Of a stretch of DNA of 64,000 nucleotides, positions 48,301 through 61,003 are shown piece after piece (the stretch's first letter is position 1; every line of letters begins with the position of its first letter). The notes beneath the pieces were generated by a model. That model had not been told where the DNA came from and searched no databases. It saw only the letters and a list, made by a program, of their open reading frames with translations. Position numbers and translations under genes: made by a program. The stretch comes from Galdieria sulphuraria (Eukaryota; Rhodophyta; Bangiophyceae; Galdieriales; Galdieriaceae): the NCBI RefSeq assembly GCF_000341285.1, contig NW_005178441.1, positions 38,197-102,196 on the forward strand, read 5' to 3'.

Positions 48301-48632
48301 TCTTAGGCATTTTCGGATGGACAGTGGAACCTTTAATGCAGCATTTTAGCACAAGTTGCCATGAAACATGTTTACACTGTGAATACTGTGATATACGTAT
48401 TGTTTTAGACTCCTCGACGGATACTAAGTTTGATGCTGAAAAAGAACATCGTAGTTTCTGTGCTTTCCGTCGTGGAGGTTGGAAAAGTTGCCTTGAATAT
48501 TTAAGACAGGTTTTGTATTCCGGTCAAGTAAAAATGGAGGAAGAAAATGAAAAAGGTAGTGGAGTGAAAAGGCTTCGTGAAGAAGACAAAGGTCCAATAG
48601 ATTCTAGAGTGGAAGCTGATACTACAGAGTAG
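45354..48632 (+). CDS. RanBD plus C3HC/Rsm1-type zinc-finger protein (putative nuclear-basket protein)
   Basis: Two exons (45354-47382, 47455-48632) join in phase to about 1,068 residues. Residues 1-400 are acidic and disordered. Residues ~405-515 form a Ran-binding (RanBP1-type) PH-like domain (ESRARLHMLGDSQYKEKGWG, HVKLQKAASHGAWKLTF, DDFVLQLPDTQVADDLVEFL). A basic coiled segment follows. The exon-2 product has a ZC3HC1/NIPA-Rsm1 fold: RLHTFRPITWPAKP, CARRGWRNV, NPCPDAFRQVPW, FFLGIFGWTVEP, CLHCEYCDIRIVLD, EHRSFCAFRRGGWKSC. The first finger lacks some usual zinc ligands; the second keeps C-x2-C...H...C. ZC3HC1 homologues sit at the nuclear basket and RanBDs bind RanGTP, so a pore role is inferred. 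Confidence 0.8.
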
Positions 48633-51290
<2,658 letters not shown>

Positions 51291-51353
51291 TTTCCAATAA
51301 ATGGACCCGTTGAAGTTCCTGTTAAATAAGATTTTTCCAAGTCGTAACAACTT

Positions 51354-52946
51354 TTATTCTTTTTTATGTTCTTTATGTTTCTTTTTCTTATCCTTGTCAT
51401 GTTTTTCTTCACCGGCAGATTCTCTCTTCCGTTTCTTCTTTTCTTTCTTTTTATGACTCGATGAAGACTCCTTTTCATTTTCCTCCTTATCTACTTGAAC
51501 AGTTTTCTTCGTGGTGATACCATTTTCATTTCCTTCGTTTGAAGGCGTCTCCTCAACAACTTGACCTGTTGGTCGACTATCGGTCATGATAACAGTATCT
51601 GTCACTGTTTGATAGCCACTTGCAGGAGTACGAGGTGACTGATAAGCTTTAAAGTCTCCTCCACTAGTTCTACCTCTTCCAGAAAGAGAAAAAGTTTGTC
51701 TCGATTCTAACTGTCTCAAGCGTGCTTCTATCTTGGCTCGATTTTCTAATCCTAACGAATTGTCCAATTCGCCTTCATTCAAGGCATCTGCTCGTATCGA
51801 CAATGCTGTCTTACTAGCCAATGCTCTCGATATCTTTCCTTTGTATTTAGGTGCGGCTTGACCAACCAAAGAAGCGTGGAAAATGAGACCTGTTGATTGA
51901 GTACAAGAATTCAAAAATGAGAACCCATGCTTACCATATTTTGGAGTAGCACTTTTTGTTTTCAAAGCGCGAAAGAGAGCTTTCTCTGCTCCCAAAATCT
52001 GTACTGTACTAGCTGGATATTTAGCCAAGTTCATGAGACTTCCAGCGTGTGAAATGAGTCTCGCACCCACCAACTCTCCAACCATCGCAGTCAAGTTGGG
52101 TGCAATGGCTGCCATCCTATTCTTTAAATATTCATACAACGTCGAACGATATTCGGACAACGTGATCACTTGGTCGCACAACTCACGAATATTCGACACA
52201 TCTTCATCACTCAGTTCAGTTCCCATGGAAACTTCTGCTGCTTCTTTCACTTCTTTCTCCTCCTGGCCACCTATTATATCATCTAATTGGGTGTTCTTGG
52301 CATTCGTACGGATACCCACCCGGTGAACGATGCGTGCATAAATAGTATTATCATTGACAATTTTGGCGAGCTCTGGAAAATGCCAACCATACCATTCTCT
52401 AAGTCGCATAGAATAGGTGTTAATTTCCTTATCCAAATCGTCGAGTAACCCGATGGACTGGATGATCATGGTGTCCACCTTTTCCGTCGAGAACTTGAGC
52501 TTGTATCGTGATAACGAGTGTGCCAACCCCAAAATCATCGACTTTTGATTATCCACATACTCGTCTAAAAGTACATGTGCATCGTTTCTTATCAGACGAA
52601 ATAACTGTTGTACTTGGGAGTCCACGACGCAGTGCAATCCCAATTTTTCCTGTATAGCACCAGCTAGTTTGGTCTCTGCAATTGCTAAAGATTCTCCTTT
52701 TGGAATATTTTTCTTCAGAAACTTCTTCAGTGGCTTACAAAGTTTGCCTTGTACTAGAGAAGCTGCACTGGTGAGAGCTTCATCCGTGTCTTTGAACTTA
52801 TCAAACGCTTTAAGTTGAAAGTATTCAGTCGACGCATTCTTATTTTCTAGAGCTATCAAATCTTCTAGTGAAGACGATAATATTTTTTTCTCGTCCGTCA
52901 ACTTGAAGAGAGCATAACCTCCAGGTGTTTCGAATAAAACAAACAT
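51354..52946 (-). CDS. NOP58: NOP58, core box C/D snoRNP protein
   Basis: Core protein of box C/D snoRNPs that guide rRNA 2'-O-methylation. Exons 52946-51935 and 51889-51354. Features: N-terminal LFETPGGYALFKLTDEKK, LGLAHSLSRYKLKFSTEKVD, the Nop domain with NRMAAIAPNLTAMVGELVGA, RLISHAGSLMNLAKYPASTV, and QILGAEKALFRALKTK, then a Lys/Glu-rich KKE tail (KKEKKKRKRESAGEEKHDK). NOP58 rather than NOP56 by the tail and by the ATPKYG-LIFHASL block. The 45-bp intron 51890-51934 is a multiple of three without a stop, so the unspliced frame stays open and would insert 15 residues. Confidence 0.95.
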   Translation of the reverse strand: MFVLFETPGGYALFKLTDEKKILSSSLEDLIALENKNASTEYFQLKAFDKFKDTDEALTSAASLVQGKLCKPLKKFLKKNIPKGESLAIAETKLAGAIQEKLGLHCVVDSQVQQLFRLIRNDAHVLLDEYVDNQKSMILGLAHSLSRYKLKFSTEKVDTMIIQSIGLLDDLDKEINTYSMRLREWYGWHFPELAKIVNDNTIYARIVHRVGIRTNAKNTQLDDIIGGQEEKEVKEAAEVSMGTELSDEDVSNIRELCDQVITLSEYRSTLYEYLKNRMAAIAPNLTAMVGELVGARLISHAGSLMNLAKYPASTVQILGAEKALFRALKTKSATPKYGKHGFSFLNSCTQSTGLIFHASLVGQAAPKYKGKISRALASKTALSIRADALNEGELDNSLGLENRAKIEARLRQLESRQTFSLSGRGRTSGGDFKAYQSPRTPASGYQTVTDTVIMTDSRPTGQVVEETPSNEGNENGITTKKTVQVDKEENEKESSSSHKKKEKKKRKRESAGEEKHDKDKKKKHKEHKKE

Positions 52947-53051
52947 GTTGTTACCTCAACGACGGTGGATCCGAAAATGGGCTTTCATTGGACGTAGTAA
53001 ATGGCTTATTTATTTTCCTTGGTCAATTCATTGTTTCCCCAAAATAAACTG

Positions 53052-55061
53052 TTAAGAAACCTCCAATGGTGAACTAATGGGAGGCTTTGTTCTTTGTAAC
53101 CATAATAAATCACAAATATCTCCAGCTATTTGATAAGTAGCTAATGGTCTTCCAACATTCTTGGCTTGTACTGACATCTGTCAACGAGGGTTCAATAATC
53201 ATAAGGTCCTTCCAAAGTTAGTCAAGCTTACCTGAACCAAATGGGACTGTTCTCTGAATAACTGGATTACTCGATTGGCAAGTCTCATAGGATCACTTTC
53301 AAAAAAACCCACTCCGTTTTCTACTACAAAAGGAACATTTCCCGCTTCTTGGCCAGGTAAGAATCCATAAAGAAAAATAGGCAAACCACGTATGAGAGCT
53401 TCTGCAATTGTACCCGGGCCTGCTTTAGTAACTATACAGTCACTTGCGGCCATCCACTCACTCATATTGTTCACAAAACCTGGACAAATGGTTATACAAT
53501 AAACAGCCTACCATATCAAACTACCTTTGACATATACAGGTAACGGCCATCGCATTCTTGAAAGTTCTTGTTGCAAAGCAGTATTTCTTCCACAAATAAT
53601 GACCAATTGCGCACTGGCAAACTCTTCACTAAGACGACAAGCCAGTGCTCGTGCAATTCTACCCACACCTGACATGCCATCACCTCCACCTACTATCAAT
53701 ATGGTAGGAATCTGTTCGAGACCCAATTCATTTCGAACAGCAAGTTTGTCTCTATTTTCCTTCCAGAATGCAGGACGAACCTATCAAAACCATGTTATTT
53801 CCAAGTTGAGGTGAAACTGAAATGCATACAGGCAAACCATATTGTCTAATTTTATGGATACTGACGCCACATCTTCTTGCAATATCGCGAACTCGACTAG
53901 TCGGAACAAAGCAAATATCCACCTAAACACACATTGAGTTATGCAAACTCTATTCTCATATATCTACATACATCTTTATGAAACCAAAGAGGATGAGCAC
54001 TTCCAAGATCAGTTACAACAGTCACGAACGGAATCCTCTCACGAATACCCATATCCTTCAAAACTCTCAAAGGCAACGTTTGACAAAGAGGATGCACTGA
54101 TACTATGATATCTGGTCTGTACATTAAAAAGGCCTTTTTCACTCTGAAAATAATGAGTCAGCCTTACTATTATCATATACAACGAATAAAAATTACCGCT
54201 CATGCGCTATCCAATAAGAAAACTCTTCTGTGATACATCTGGAAAGAGGAAATACACCATAACTTGGGATTCTATTAGCATTCTATTGAAACAAATCAAC
54301 ATTTTCACTTACAACCAAGTTAGTTTCCACAACGTTGGGTTTCTTTGCAGAAACATATATTGTTTCGGCAAATTTCGGAAAGGACCCTTCACAATTTGAG
54401 TCCATAAATCCACTATCATAGTATCCAGTTGACCCGGATACAAGTCGTCAAAGGCAGCCCGAAGAGCTTCAGCACTTGCACGGTGTCCACCACCTGTATC
54501 AGACATGAGAATCAAAACACGTTTCTTGGTGTTTCTGTTATTTGAAAAAGAATGTTCTTCAAGTGCCCAGTCGTTTGTTCGTGAGTGAAAGAGTTCTCCA
54601 AGGTTCTGTTGCCCACTTGCATAGATATAGATGTTTGGGTTGTTGAAGGATGAGCCGCGGTGAATTCCAAAAATACAACGCCAGTTACTTTCTAGAAAAG
54701 GCGCGATATAAGTTTGCTTTCTGTTCGACATTTTCCACAAAGAGAGTTGCATATACTCCAGCAATATACTAGAATCAAGCGTAGGTCCAAGTAAATCGAG
54801 GGAATAAGGCACTTTCTGACAAGACTGTGTCCATTCCAAGTTCCCTTCCTTGTAGCTTTCAAAAGAAGAAAACGGAGAAAGCCGTCGTTGATAACGTGAA
54901 AGCCAACGCATCCGGCTAAAACAATAAATTCTCTTGGGACGAAAACAACAACAAGGACAAACATCCAAGGCGCCAGGCCTAGGAGAATCACGTGAACCCT
55001 GTGTTCTTGTGACTACGGAAAGTAGTGGTGCACATGTAGGAATGAAAGAGTCTCCTTTCAT
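53052..55061 (-). CDS. MGD1: monogalactosyldiacylglycerol synthase (GT28)
   Basis: Chloroplast envelope enzyme transferring galactose from UDP-galactose to diacylglycerol to make the main thylakoid lipid. Seven exons; later introns include 53178-53231 and 53480-53524. N-terminal domain: [20 protein letters not shown] then [16 protein letters not shown]. Following exons give [57 protein letters not shown]. The UDP-binding half has [20 protein letters not shown] and [20 protein letters not shown]. Start at ATG 55061 leaves ~180 residues before the domain, long but compatible with a transit peptide and linker. Confidence 0.93.
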
Positions 55062-55396
55062 TGACAATAAATAAACAATTGTAACTGCCACCCCCACTAG
55101 TTATGTGGCAACGGAAGAGAATCTTCAATGACAGCAGAAAATGACTTTCCCGCCCTTCCCCTATCATCATCTTCGTATTTCAAGTTGACAATAGGAAAAC
55201 GCACAAACTATGTGTCTTTTTAAATTCTCTAACATGGAATAAGAAAATGTGTCACAGGGAAAGGACAGTTTGAAAAAGCTAAGAACATTGTTTTATTTAT
55301 GCTGCATCATCAAGAAATGATGGGCTCTTCTAGAGTCGACCATCGATGCCATTCCAAGCGACTGTCCACTAGCAGAGAAAATCAGATTGAAAGGAT
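55062..55396. other. divergent intergenic region between MGDG synthase and the aminotransferase
   Basis: About 335 bp; nothing recognisable apart from being the shared promoter space of two divergent genes. Confidence 0.5.
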
Positions 55397-56913
55397 ATGG
55401 AAAGATGGACGACGAGACCTTGCAAGGAGAAAGTTGGTTTTTGTTATTCTTCACCGTCCGTTTGGGTAGCTTATTCCTGTGGTCACTTACAAGGAGTTAG
55501 TAAGCGTTGCAAGGAAAAGTGGTTTAGGCATAATTGTTGGAAACAGTGTAAAGTATACTATAGTTCGAAAATGACCTTGGCGGACTCAGAAGTGGAAGCC
55601 ATTCCTTTCAACTTTGTATTTCCATCAAGATTGAACGGCTTTGAAAGTGAAGGTGCTTATTCAGTGATGATAGCAGCAAGTGAACTTGAGAGAAAGACAG
55701 GAAAGAAAGTGGTAAGTGCGACACACCCATTGTTTATGTAAAATATCTCAGAAGAAAATCCTAGATTAGACTCGAAATAGGTCAGCCTTCGGAACCTACA
55801 CCAAAGCATATTGTGGAGGCAGCGTGTAAGTCTTTGCAAGCAGGAGAAACTGGATATACTCTGCCCTTAGGACTGAGGGCGTTGAGGGAAGAAATTGCAA
55901 GGCACGTTACTGAAACCAGAGGTGTTGCTGTCTTACCAGAAGAAGTGGTTGTTGGTCCGGGTGCTAAACCTGGATTATTTTTCACTGCACTATCCATATT
56001 GCACCCAGGAGAAGAAGTTATCTATCCAGATCCGGGTTTTCCTACCTACAAGGCTATGGCTATTATTGCTGAAGCTAAACCTGTCCCAGTTCCTATGAGA
56101 GCAGATGGAAAGTCGTTTGATATGCAGGCATTAGAGAAAGCAGTCAGTTCCAAGACAAAAATGCTCATTCTTAACTCACCTAATAATCCAACTGGTGGTG
56201 TTATGCCTACAGAGGATATATTACACATTGCAAAGTTGGCAAAGCAACACAACTTTTATGTTATAGCAGATGAAATATATTCCAGACTAGTCTACAGTGA
56301 TGAAAAGCCTCCAAGTATTTTCTCATTGCCCGGCATGAAGGAAAGAACGATTCTTATTGATGGATTTTCAAAAGCATATTCTATGACAGGTTTCCGTTTG
56401 GGTTGGGCTATTATGCCTGAATTGTTGACCAAGAAAATGGAACCTCTTTTGGTTCATGCGGTTGGCTGTACTCCACCTTTTGTACAGGCAGCTGGATTGG
56501 CAGCATTACGAGGCAGTCAAGATTCGGTACAAGAGATGGCAAAGGAATATGAAAAGAGAAGGGATTTGGTAGTGAAGGAACTCAACTCCATTCCTGGAGT
56601 CTGGTGTCCTGTACCTGAAGGTAACTAGTCCAAATAATGGGTTGCTATTAATATACTCAATTATGTTTCTCAAGGTGCATTTTATGCCTTTCCGGATGTG
56701 AGTAGTTTTGGTATGACAAGTAAGCAAATTGCAAATATTCTCTTAGAAAAGGGAATGGTTGCAGTCCTACCAGGAACTGATTTTGGTGCCAATGGGGAAG
56801 GAAGAATTCGTATCAGTTACGTTGCTCCAATGGATATGTTGAAAGAAGGTTTAAAGCGAATCAGAGAAACACTTGCGACTCTTTCAACTATGAATAATAA
56901 TGGAATAGCATGA
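55397..56913 (+). CDS. class I/II PLP aminotransferase, aspartate-type (1-beta)
   Basis: Fold-type I aminotransferase, most like bacterial/plastid aspartate or prephenate aminotransferases. Exons 55397-55711, 55765-56620 and 56675-56913 join in phase. Motifs: LEIGQPSEPTPKHIVEAA, GETGYTLPLGLRALREEIA, PDPGFPTYKAM, LNSPNNPTGGVMP, IADEIYSRLVYSD, and the PLP lysine in DGFSKAYSMTGFRLGW; the last exon gives GAFYAFPDVSSFG and the substrate-binding RIRISYV. About 470 residues. The first ~58 residues before MTLADSEVEAI are basic, Ser/Tyr-rich and could be a targeting peptide; otherwise translation may start at 55571. Confidence 0.88.
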
Positions 56914-56958
56914 AAACATAAAAAGATGGATTTTGATGCGTTTATATATCTCTGAACT

Positions 56959-57715
56959 CTACCTTTTGTTATAAAAAACGACCTTTTTTGGTACTCTTTG
57001 ATTTACAAGTTGACTTGACTCTATCTTCAGCTCCCAAAGCAATGGTTGCCTACGAGTAAACAAGATTATCCGTCCATAAATACACTTCAAACTAATATCC
57101 ATCAATACCGTTGAAAAAAATTGCAAAGCTGTAAACGCCAATATAGGAGAAAAGTCAATTCCAAAAACTGGAGGTACGACAGCTGTTTTCTTCAACATAA
57201 ATAAAACCATCATGCAACCTTTAGTTGCTACTTACACCGAAATAAGTTTAAATAGGGATCACACAACGTAAAAAGTGGTCTAAGAATGGGTTGATTCTAA
57301 AGGACAATATTTCCAGTGTTTCTCAAATAAACTCTACAAACTTACTTGAGCCGCAGGAAACCAACTCAGTAGAACGCGCACGATCAACAGATTGCTGTAG
57401 AGACTAAAAAAGTTTAGAAATCCTCCCACAAACACGCCTCCAACCTGAATCAGTTAGGTTAGTAGAAGTTAGAGATATCCAAGTTGCCATACTATCGAGT
57501 CCCCTGGCAAAACACTTGCTAATAATAGTTTACGAAAACAAGGCACGTGTGGGCATATAAAACAGCCGATAGCGGACCCTATTCGATAAAAGATGATAGT
57601 GTATCTCTCAAATAAAATAAGGATGGATGTGTTAGACAGTACCTCTGTAAGACCAGTTCTTCTCTAGTTTACCGAGTTGTACTTGACAACTTGTTTCAAA
57701 GACCAATCTACTCAT
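56959..57715 (-). CDS. YggT/YLMG-family plastid membrane protein
   Basis: Cyanobacterial/plastid YggT family; plant members act in plastid division/nucleoid distribution or cytochrome b6 maturation (CCB3). Five exons (57715-57643, 57578-57493, 57444-57346, 57296-57236, 57182-56959) with introns of 64, 48, 49 and 53 bp join in phase. First helix and signature: GGFLNFFSLYSNLLIVRVLL SWFPAAQ; then NQPILRPLFTLCDPYLNLFR, and VVPPVFGIDFSPILAFTALQ, the classic family end. About 180 residues. N-terminal 50 residues may target the plastid. The C-terminal ~45 residues beyond the second helix are basic and not in bacterial YggT. Confidence 0.88.
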
Positions 57716-57805
57716 TCTACAATCAATCCTATACAATCTCTTTCACCAACCAAGAAGAGCCATCCATTTTTGAAGTTGGAATTTATTGATGATTTGAGCA
57801 AATGG

Positions 57806-58204
57806 CTAAACTACTAAGCAGTGTTGCGGAAGAGCTACCAAAGAGTCGACATCTCTCATATTCAACTTAAATTCCCATTCGTTAGCTGAGTACATAGGAG
57901 CTAGACACAAAACCTACTACTTCTGGAGTGTCTAGAGGAGAAACTTCACGCCCGGCAAACAAGAACTTCATGTCTCCCGTTAACTTGCGACGACTACAGT
58001 ATGCTTCAAATAACACCCATAAAGGACAACGGCGCTTTAGTTTAAACCGCGCTCGATTGCCAAACTAGAAAACAGTTTCTCATTAAGTATGAAATAAATA
58101 TAGGAAACTTTCTGTACCTCATCAGTTACCCACAGCTCAACATATAACTGAGCCCCCTTTTTGGGTGCTTGTAGTTCCCCGTGATATGTTAGGGGAATCC
58201 CCAT
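57806..58204 (-). CDS. SUMO-like protein lacking the C-terminal diglycine
   Basis: Three exons (58204-58118, 58064-57921, 57865-57806) join in phase through introns of 53 and 55 bp, the second with a GCTAAC branch point. The ~96-residue product follows the SUMO beta-grasp order: QLYVELWVTDEFGNRARFKL (first two strands), LKRRCPLWVLFEAYCSRRKL (helix), MKFLFAGREVSPLDTPEL, then NMRDVDSLVALPQHCLVV at the end. The KxLFEAYC helix, FLFxGR strand and TPEL turn are typical SUMO features. There is no GG, so it is not a conventional conjugated SUMO; it may be a SUMO-like domain protein, a fragment of a longer protein, or a decaying copy. The upstream AG before the ATG leaves room for an earlier exon. Confidence 0.68.
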
Positions 58205-59730
58205 TTCCTAGCAGTGTTCCCAGGTATACGAATACCAGCCGAAAACTTGAAACACTGCAGTGCCCTTAGAAAATACAGCAGTGTTCATGTCAACCCTTCT
58301 TACCTGCAGTCACTGAAGTCCACTGTCGGTCAGACACCTTCCTCCCTCGGTTACTTTGGTCAGAAATTCCTGTAAGCTTCACAACTCTTCCCCTTTATTT
58401 CAACAAACCCTCTACAACTACAATAACTACACTTGAACAAACTCTTGCTCAAGCCAGTTACAAAGGTCCTCGTTCCTACAAGTACACGTGGAAACCGCTC
58501 GTGAGCCTCTGTGGCCTTCAACTCCCCAAAACCAATTTGAGACAACGGAATCTTCTCCTTTCCTGGAGAAAAAAGCCTCCCCCTTTCTGTCCCTACGAAT
58601 TCTATTTAGATATTCTCATTTATGTCATTTCTTACTATAGAAAGCTTGTCGTTTTCAGTCGAAAGATGGTGAAGGTAAAGTATCCTCATCCGAAATCGGA
58701 GTGGTGCAAGGTCAGCTTTCTCATCACAAAACCAAAAGCTTTCAAACAACTTTACAACACCTACCTTATATGGTCCTTTAAAATGCATAGTTGCTCTCTT
58801 GCAAAGTTTTGAAAAGCAGACCAACTCAATCATAATCATTTGAAAAGCACGTGGGCAGCAGCGTAGGAGTTCACAACGGAAATCAACTTGATTTTGAAGT
58901 GTCAGCAATAATAGAAACCAACAACAAGACGAATTGAAGATATCAAGTGTTTTTGTCTATCACAACCTTACAGAATAATATATATATTTCAACTGCTACT
59001 CTATTCCATACACAATCAGGCTCCTTTGTTCTCCGCAACAATAACTCGTTTGTATCACCCCCAAAGACAACTAGTCAACTGACCTCTTCCCCTTGTCAAA
59101 GCGAACATCATTCACACCAAAACTAGAAAAAGCTTCCTCAATGACAGAAAGTCTTCCACAAAAACAACACTACAAAAGAGCAGGCCCATGACGGACGGCG
59201 ATCACTCCCCCCAATCAATCACACTCGTTATCTCTTCTAATGAAAAAAGGGGATTTCGTTGTTTCTCTTTCAAAGCCTTTCGGACAATCCATCCAAGTCT
59301 ATATAAGCGATCGTTTCATCATCTTCGATTTGATGTAATGCTATATCTTCAATATAATTTTAAAAAAACATATTATTTGAAAGACATCCCATTATTATTT
59401 GAAGAACGAGTGTATTAAGCAGTCTAAGTACCCTGCCATACTAAGAAAGTGGATATCATAGTTTCAAGTGTATCTCACCTACTACAATGGATAAAACAAA
59501 ACTCGTAAAGGAGTATACAATTGCCTAATTCATAGGGTATTGTATAGCAATTGCTAGAGCTACTCAGTGCTAGGAAAGTATCATAAGAAACAACCTTATA
59601 AAACAAGGAAGTTTCTTTATTCTAGTTAATAGCCTAAAATAAGAACTAAACTGAAACTTATTCAAAACAAGTCTATATTGTAGCACATCCACAATACAAA
59701 TGGATATGGTGTGAGACAAAAGGTTGCAAG
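58205..59730. other. gene-poor stretch with unresolved coding fragments
   Basis: About 1.5 kb. Minus-strand fragments look coding but do not assemble: one near 58440-58560 (PLSQIGFGELKATEAHERFP), one near 58750-58920 (VDFRCELLRCCPRAFQMIM), and one near 59085-59165 resembling an RRM (VIEEAFSSFGVNDVRFDKGK). Stops and poor splice sites separate them. They could be exons of one unrecognised gene, upstream exons of the SUMO-like gene, or decayed sequence. An 8-bp inverted repeat (AACACTGC/GCAGTGTT) lies at 58251-58285. Confidence 0.35.
58251..58285. repeat. inverted repeat AACACTGC/GCAGTGTT
   Basis: Perfect 8-bp arms (58251-58258 and 58278-58285) around a 19-bp spacer. The same GCAGTGTT word recurs at about 58211 and near 57819, so four copies (one inverted) lie within 470 bp around the SUMO-like gene. 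Confidence 0.6.
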
Positions 59731-60232
59731 TCACTCGACTTCTAAACCCATACCCTTTGCTGTTGCATAAATACTACGACAGATTATTTCCAAAGACTTG
59801 TACTTCATATGCTCGTCTCGCTGTTTGATTTTTCCAATTTCGTAAATGGCCTTTAAAGGTACCTATTTCACAAAAGCACTTAGCACGAGACAAACATAAT
59901 ACAAACCAACAACTACAAACTTTTCCAATGGTTTCATGTCCAGGTTTTGAAGCAGCTTTTTCCAGACCTGCTACTCTTTTCAGAAAATAGGAAACAGGAG
60001 GAGTTCTCGTTTCAAAAGTATACGTGCGGTCGTTGTAAGCAACGATCTTGGTTGGGATGGGTACTCCTTCAAGGATGTCCTTTGTAGCGTTGTTGAAATC
60101 CTTACAAAACTGCATAATGTTCAAGCCCATTTGACCAATTCTTGGACCCACTGGAGGTCCAGGAGCAGCTTTTCCAGCAGGTATATTCATAAGAAGACTT
60201 ATTTTGATGCCTTTGGTAGATGCGCCAGCCAT
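59731..60232 (-). CDS. organellar ribosomal protein uL11, probably mitochondrial
   Basis: Large-subunit stalk-base protein uL11. Exons 60232-59921 and 59862-59731 join in phase through a 58-bp intron; about 147 residues. N-terminal domain: [20 protein letters not shown] then [17 protein letters not shown] and [19 protein letters not shown]-terminal RNA-binding part: [19 protein letters not shown] then [18 protein letters not shown]. The [10 protein letters not shown] and KQRDE...[10 protein letters not shown] blocks match mitochondrial L11 better than the plastid form (which red plastids usually encode). No cleavable presequence seen. Confidence 0.92.
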
Positions 60233-60622
60233 GCTTCACCACCACCAATTTCTATGTTATCCAACAATTGTTCACCCCTTATGACGAGTAGAGTGACATA
60301 CTCATGAATAGATTCCTTTCTTTCCTCTTTTCTCCTATTGTAGATAAAAGTATCCATCTCAAGGAAAACTGTGTGCTACTCAACCCTTATGTTGTCTTTA
60401 TTTCGAAAATAAGTATATTACCTCGACTTGTCGTAAATGCAGAATATTCCCATATAAAACCCTCCTCTTCGAATTGTTTATACGAGTAATATTAGTACAA
60501 TACTATACTATATCACTAGGGATATATTTGCCTTTCGTATAAGAAGCTCTTTGATAACAGATAAAGTTTATCTGCAAGTACCTTTTTCTAGTTTGTCGTC
60601 CAAATAACTACTCTCATTCAGG

Positions 60623-60624
<2 letters not shown>

Positions 60625-60686
<62 letters not shown>
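60625..60686. repeat. (AT)19(GT)12 microsatellite
   Basis: Uninterrupted AT dinucleotides from 60625 to 60662 (19 units) followed directly by GT dinucleotides 60663-60686 (12 units). Such compound repeats are prone to length change and can adopt non-B structure. Confidence 0.97.
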
Positions 60687-60692
60687 TGTGAA

Positions 60693-60716
60693 GAGAATTT
60701 CTATCCTGAAATTCTC
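60693..60716. repeat. perfect hairpin GAGAATTTC/GAAATTCTC
   Basis: Nine-bp perfect inverted repeat with a 6-base loop (TATCCT), seven bases after the microsatellite and about 290 bp upstream of the RWP-RK start codon. A second weaker palindrome (TTGGCT/AGCCAA) follows at about 60728-60741. Confidence 0.75.
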
Positions 60717-61003
60717 TGTCCATTCATTTGGCTTGAGCCAACTCAGAGCGTCAATCATGCTTTCATTTGATTGGCTGAGAGGTGAATGAAAATGGTTAGA
60801 TTGCTTGTGGAAAAGAATTATTTTGTCCCCGTTGCGTTATCTGAGTCTGTGTCGATTCTGACTGAACCGTCTGGTCTACGTATACTCGGGTTTCACAACT
60901 CATTTATTGCGACACCTTTTGAAACCAACGAAAGGAAGCGACAATAACCGTTACCAGACACAGTGTGTTTTTAGGGTTCTAAAGCCACAGTGGAGGTCGT
61001 GTA

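Larger units (their letters stand above)
60233..61003. other. intergenic region between uL11 and the RWP-RK gene
   Basis: About 770 bp containing an (AT)n(GT)n microsatellite and a perfect 9-bp hairpin in the RWP-RK promoter side. No gene seen; the plus ORF at 60304 has no features. Confidence 0.6.

Noticed and set aside
51890-51934. A 15-residue lineage-specific insertion in NOP58
   Set aside because: The segment has perfect GTAAGC and CAACAG ends and its removal restores the conserved ATPKYG-LIFHASL join, so it is an intron.
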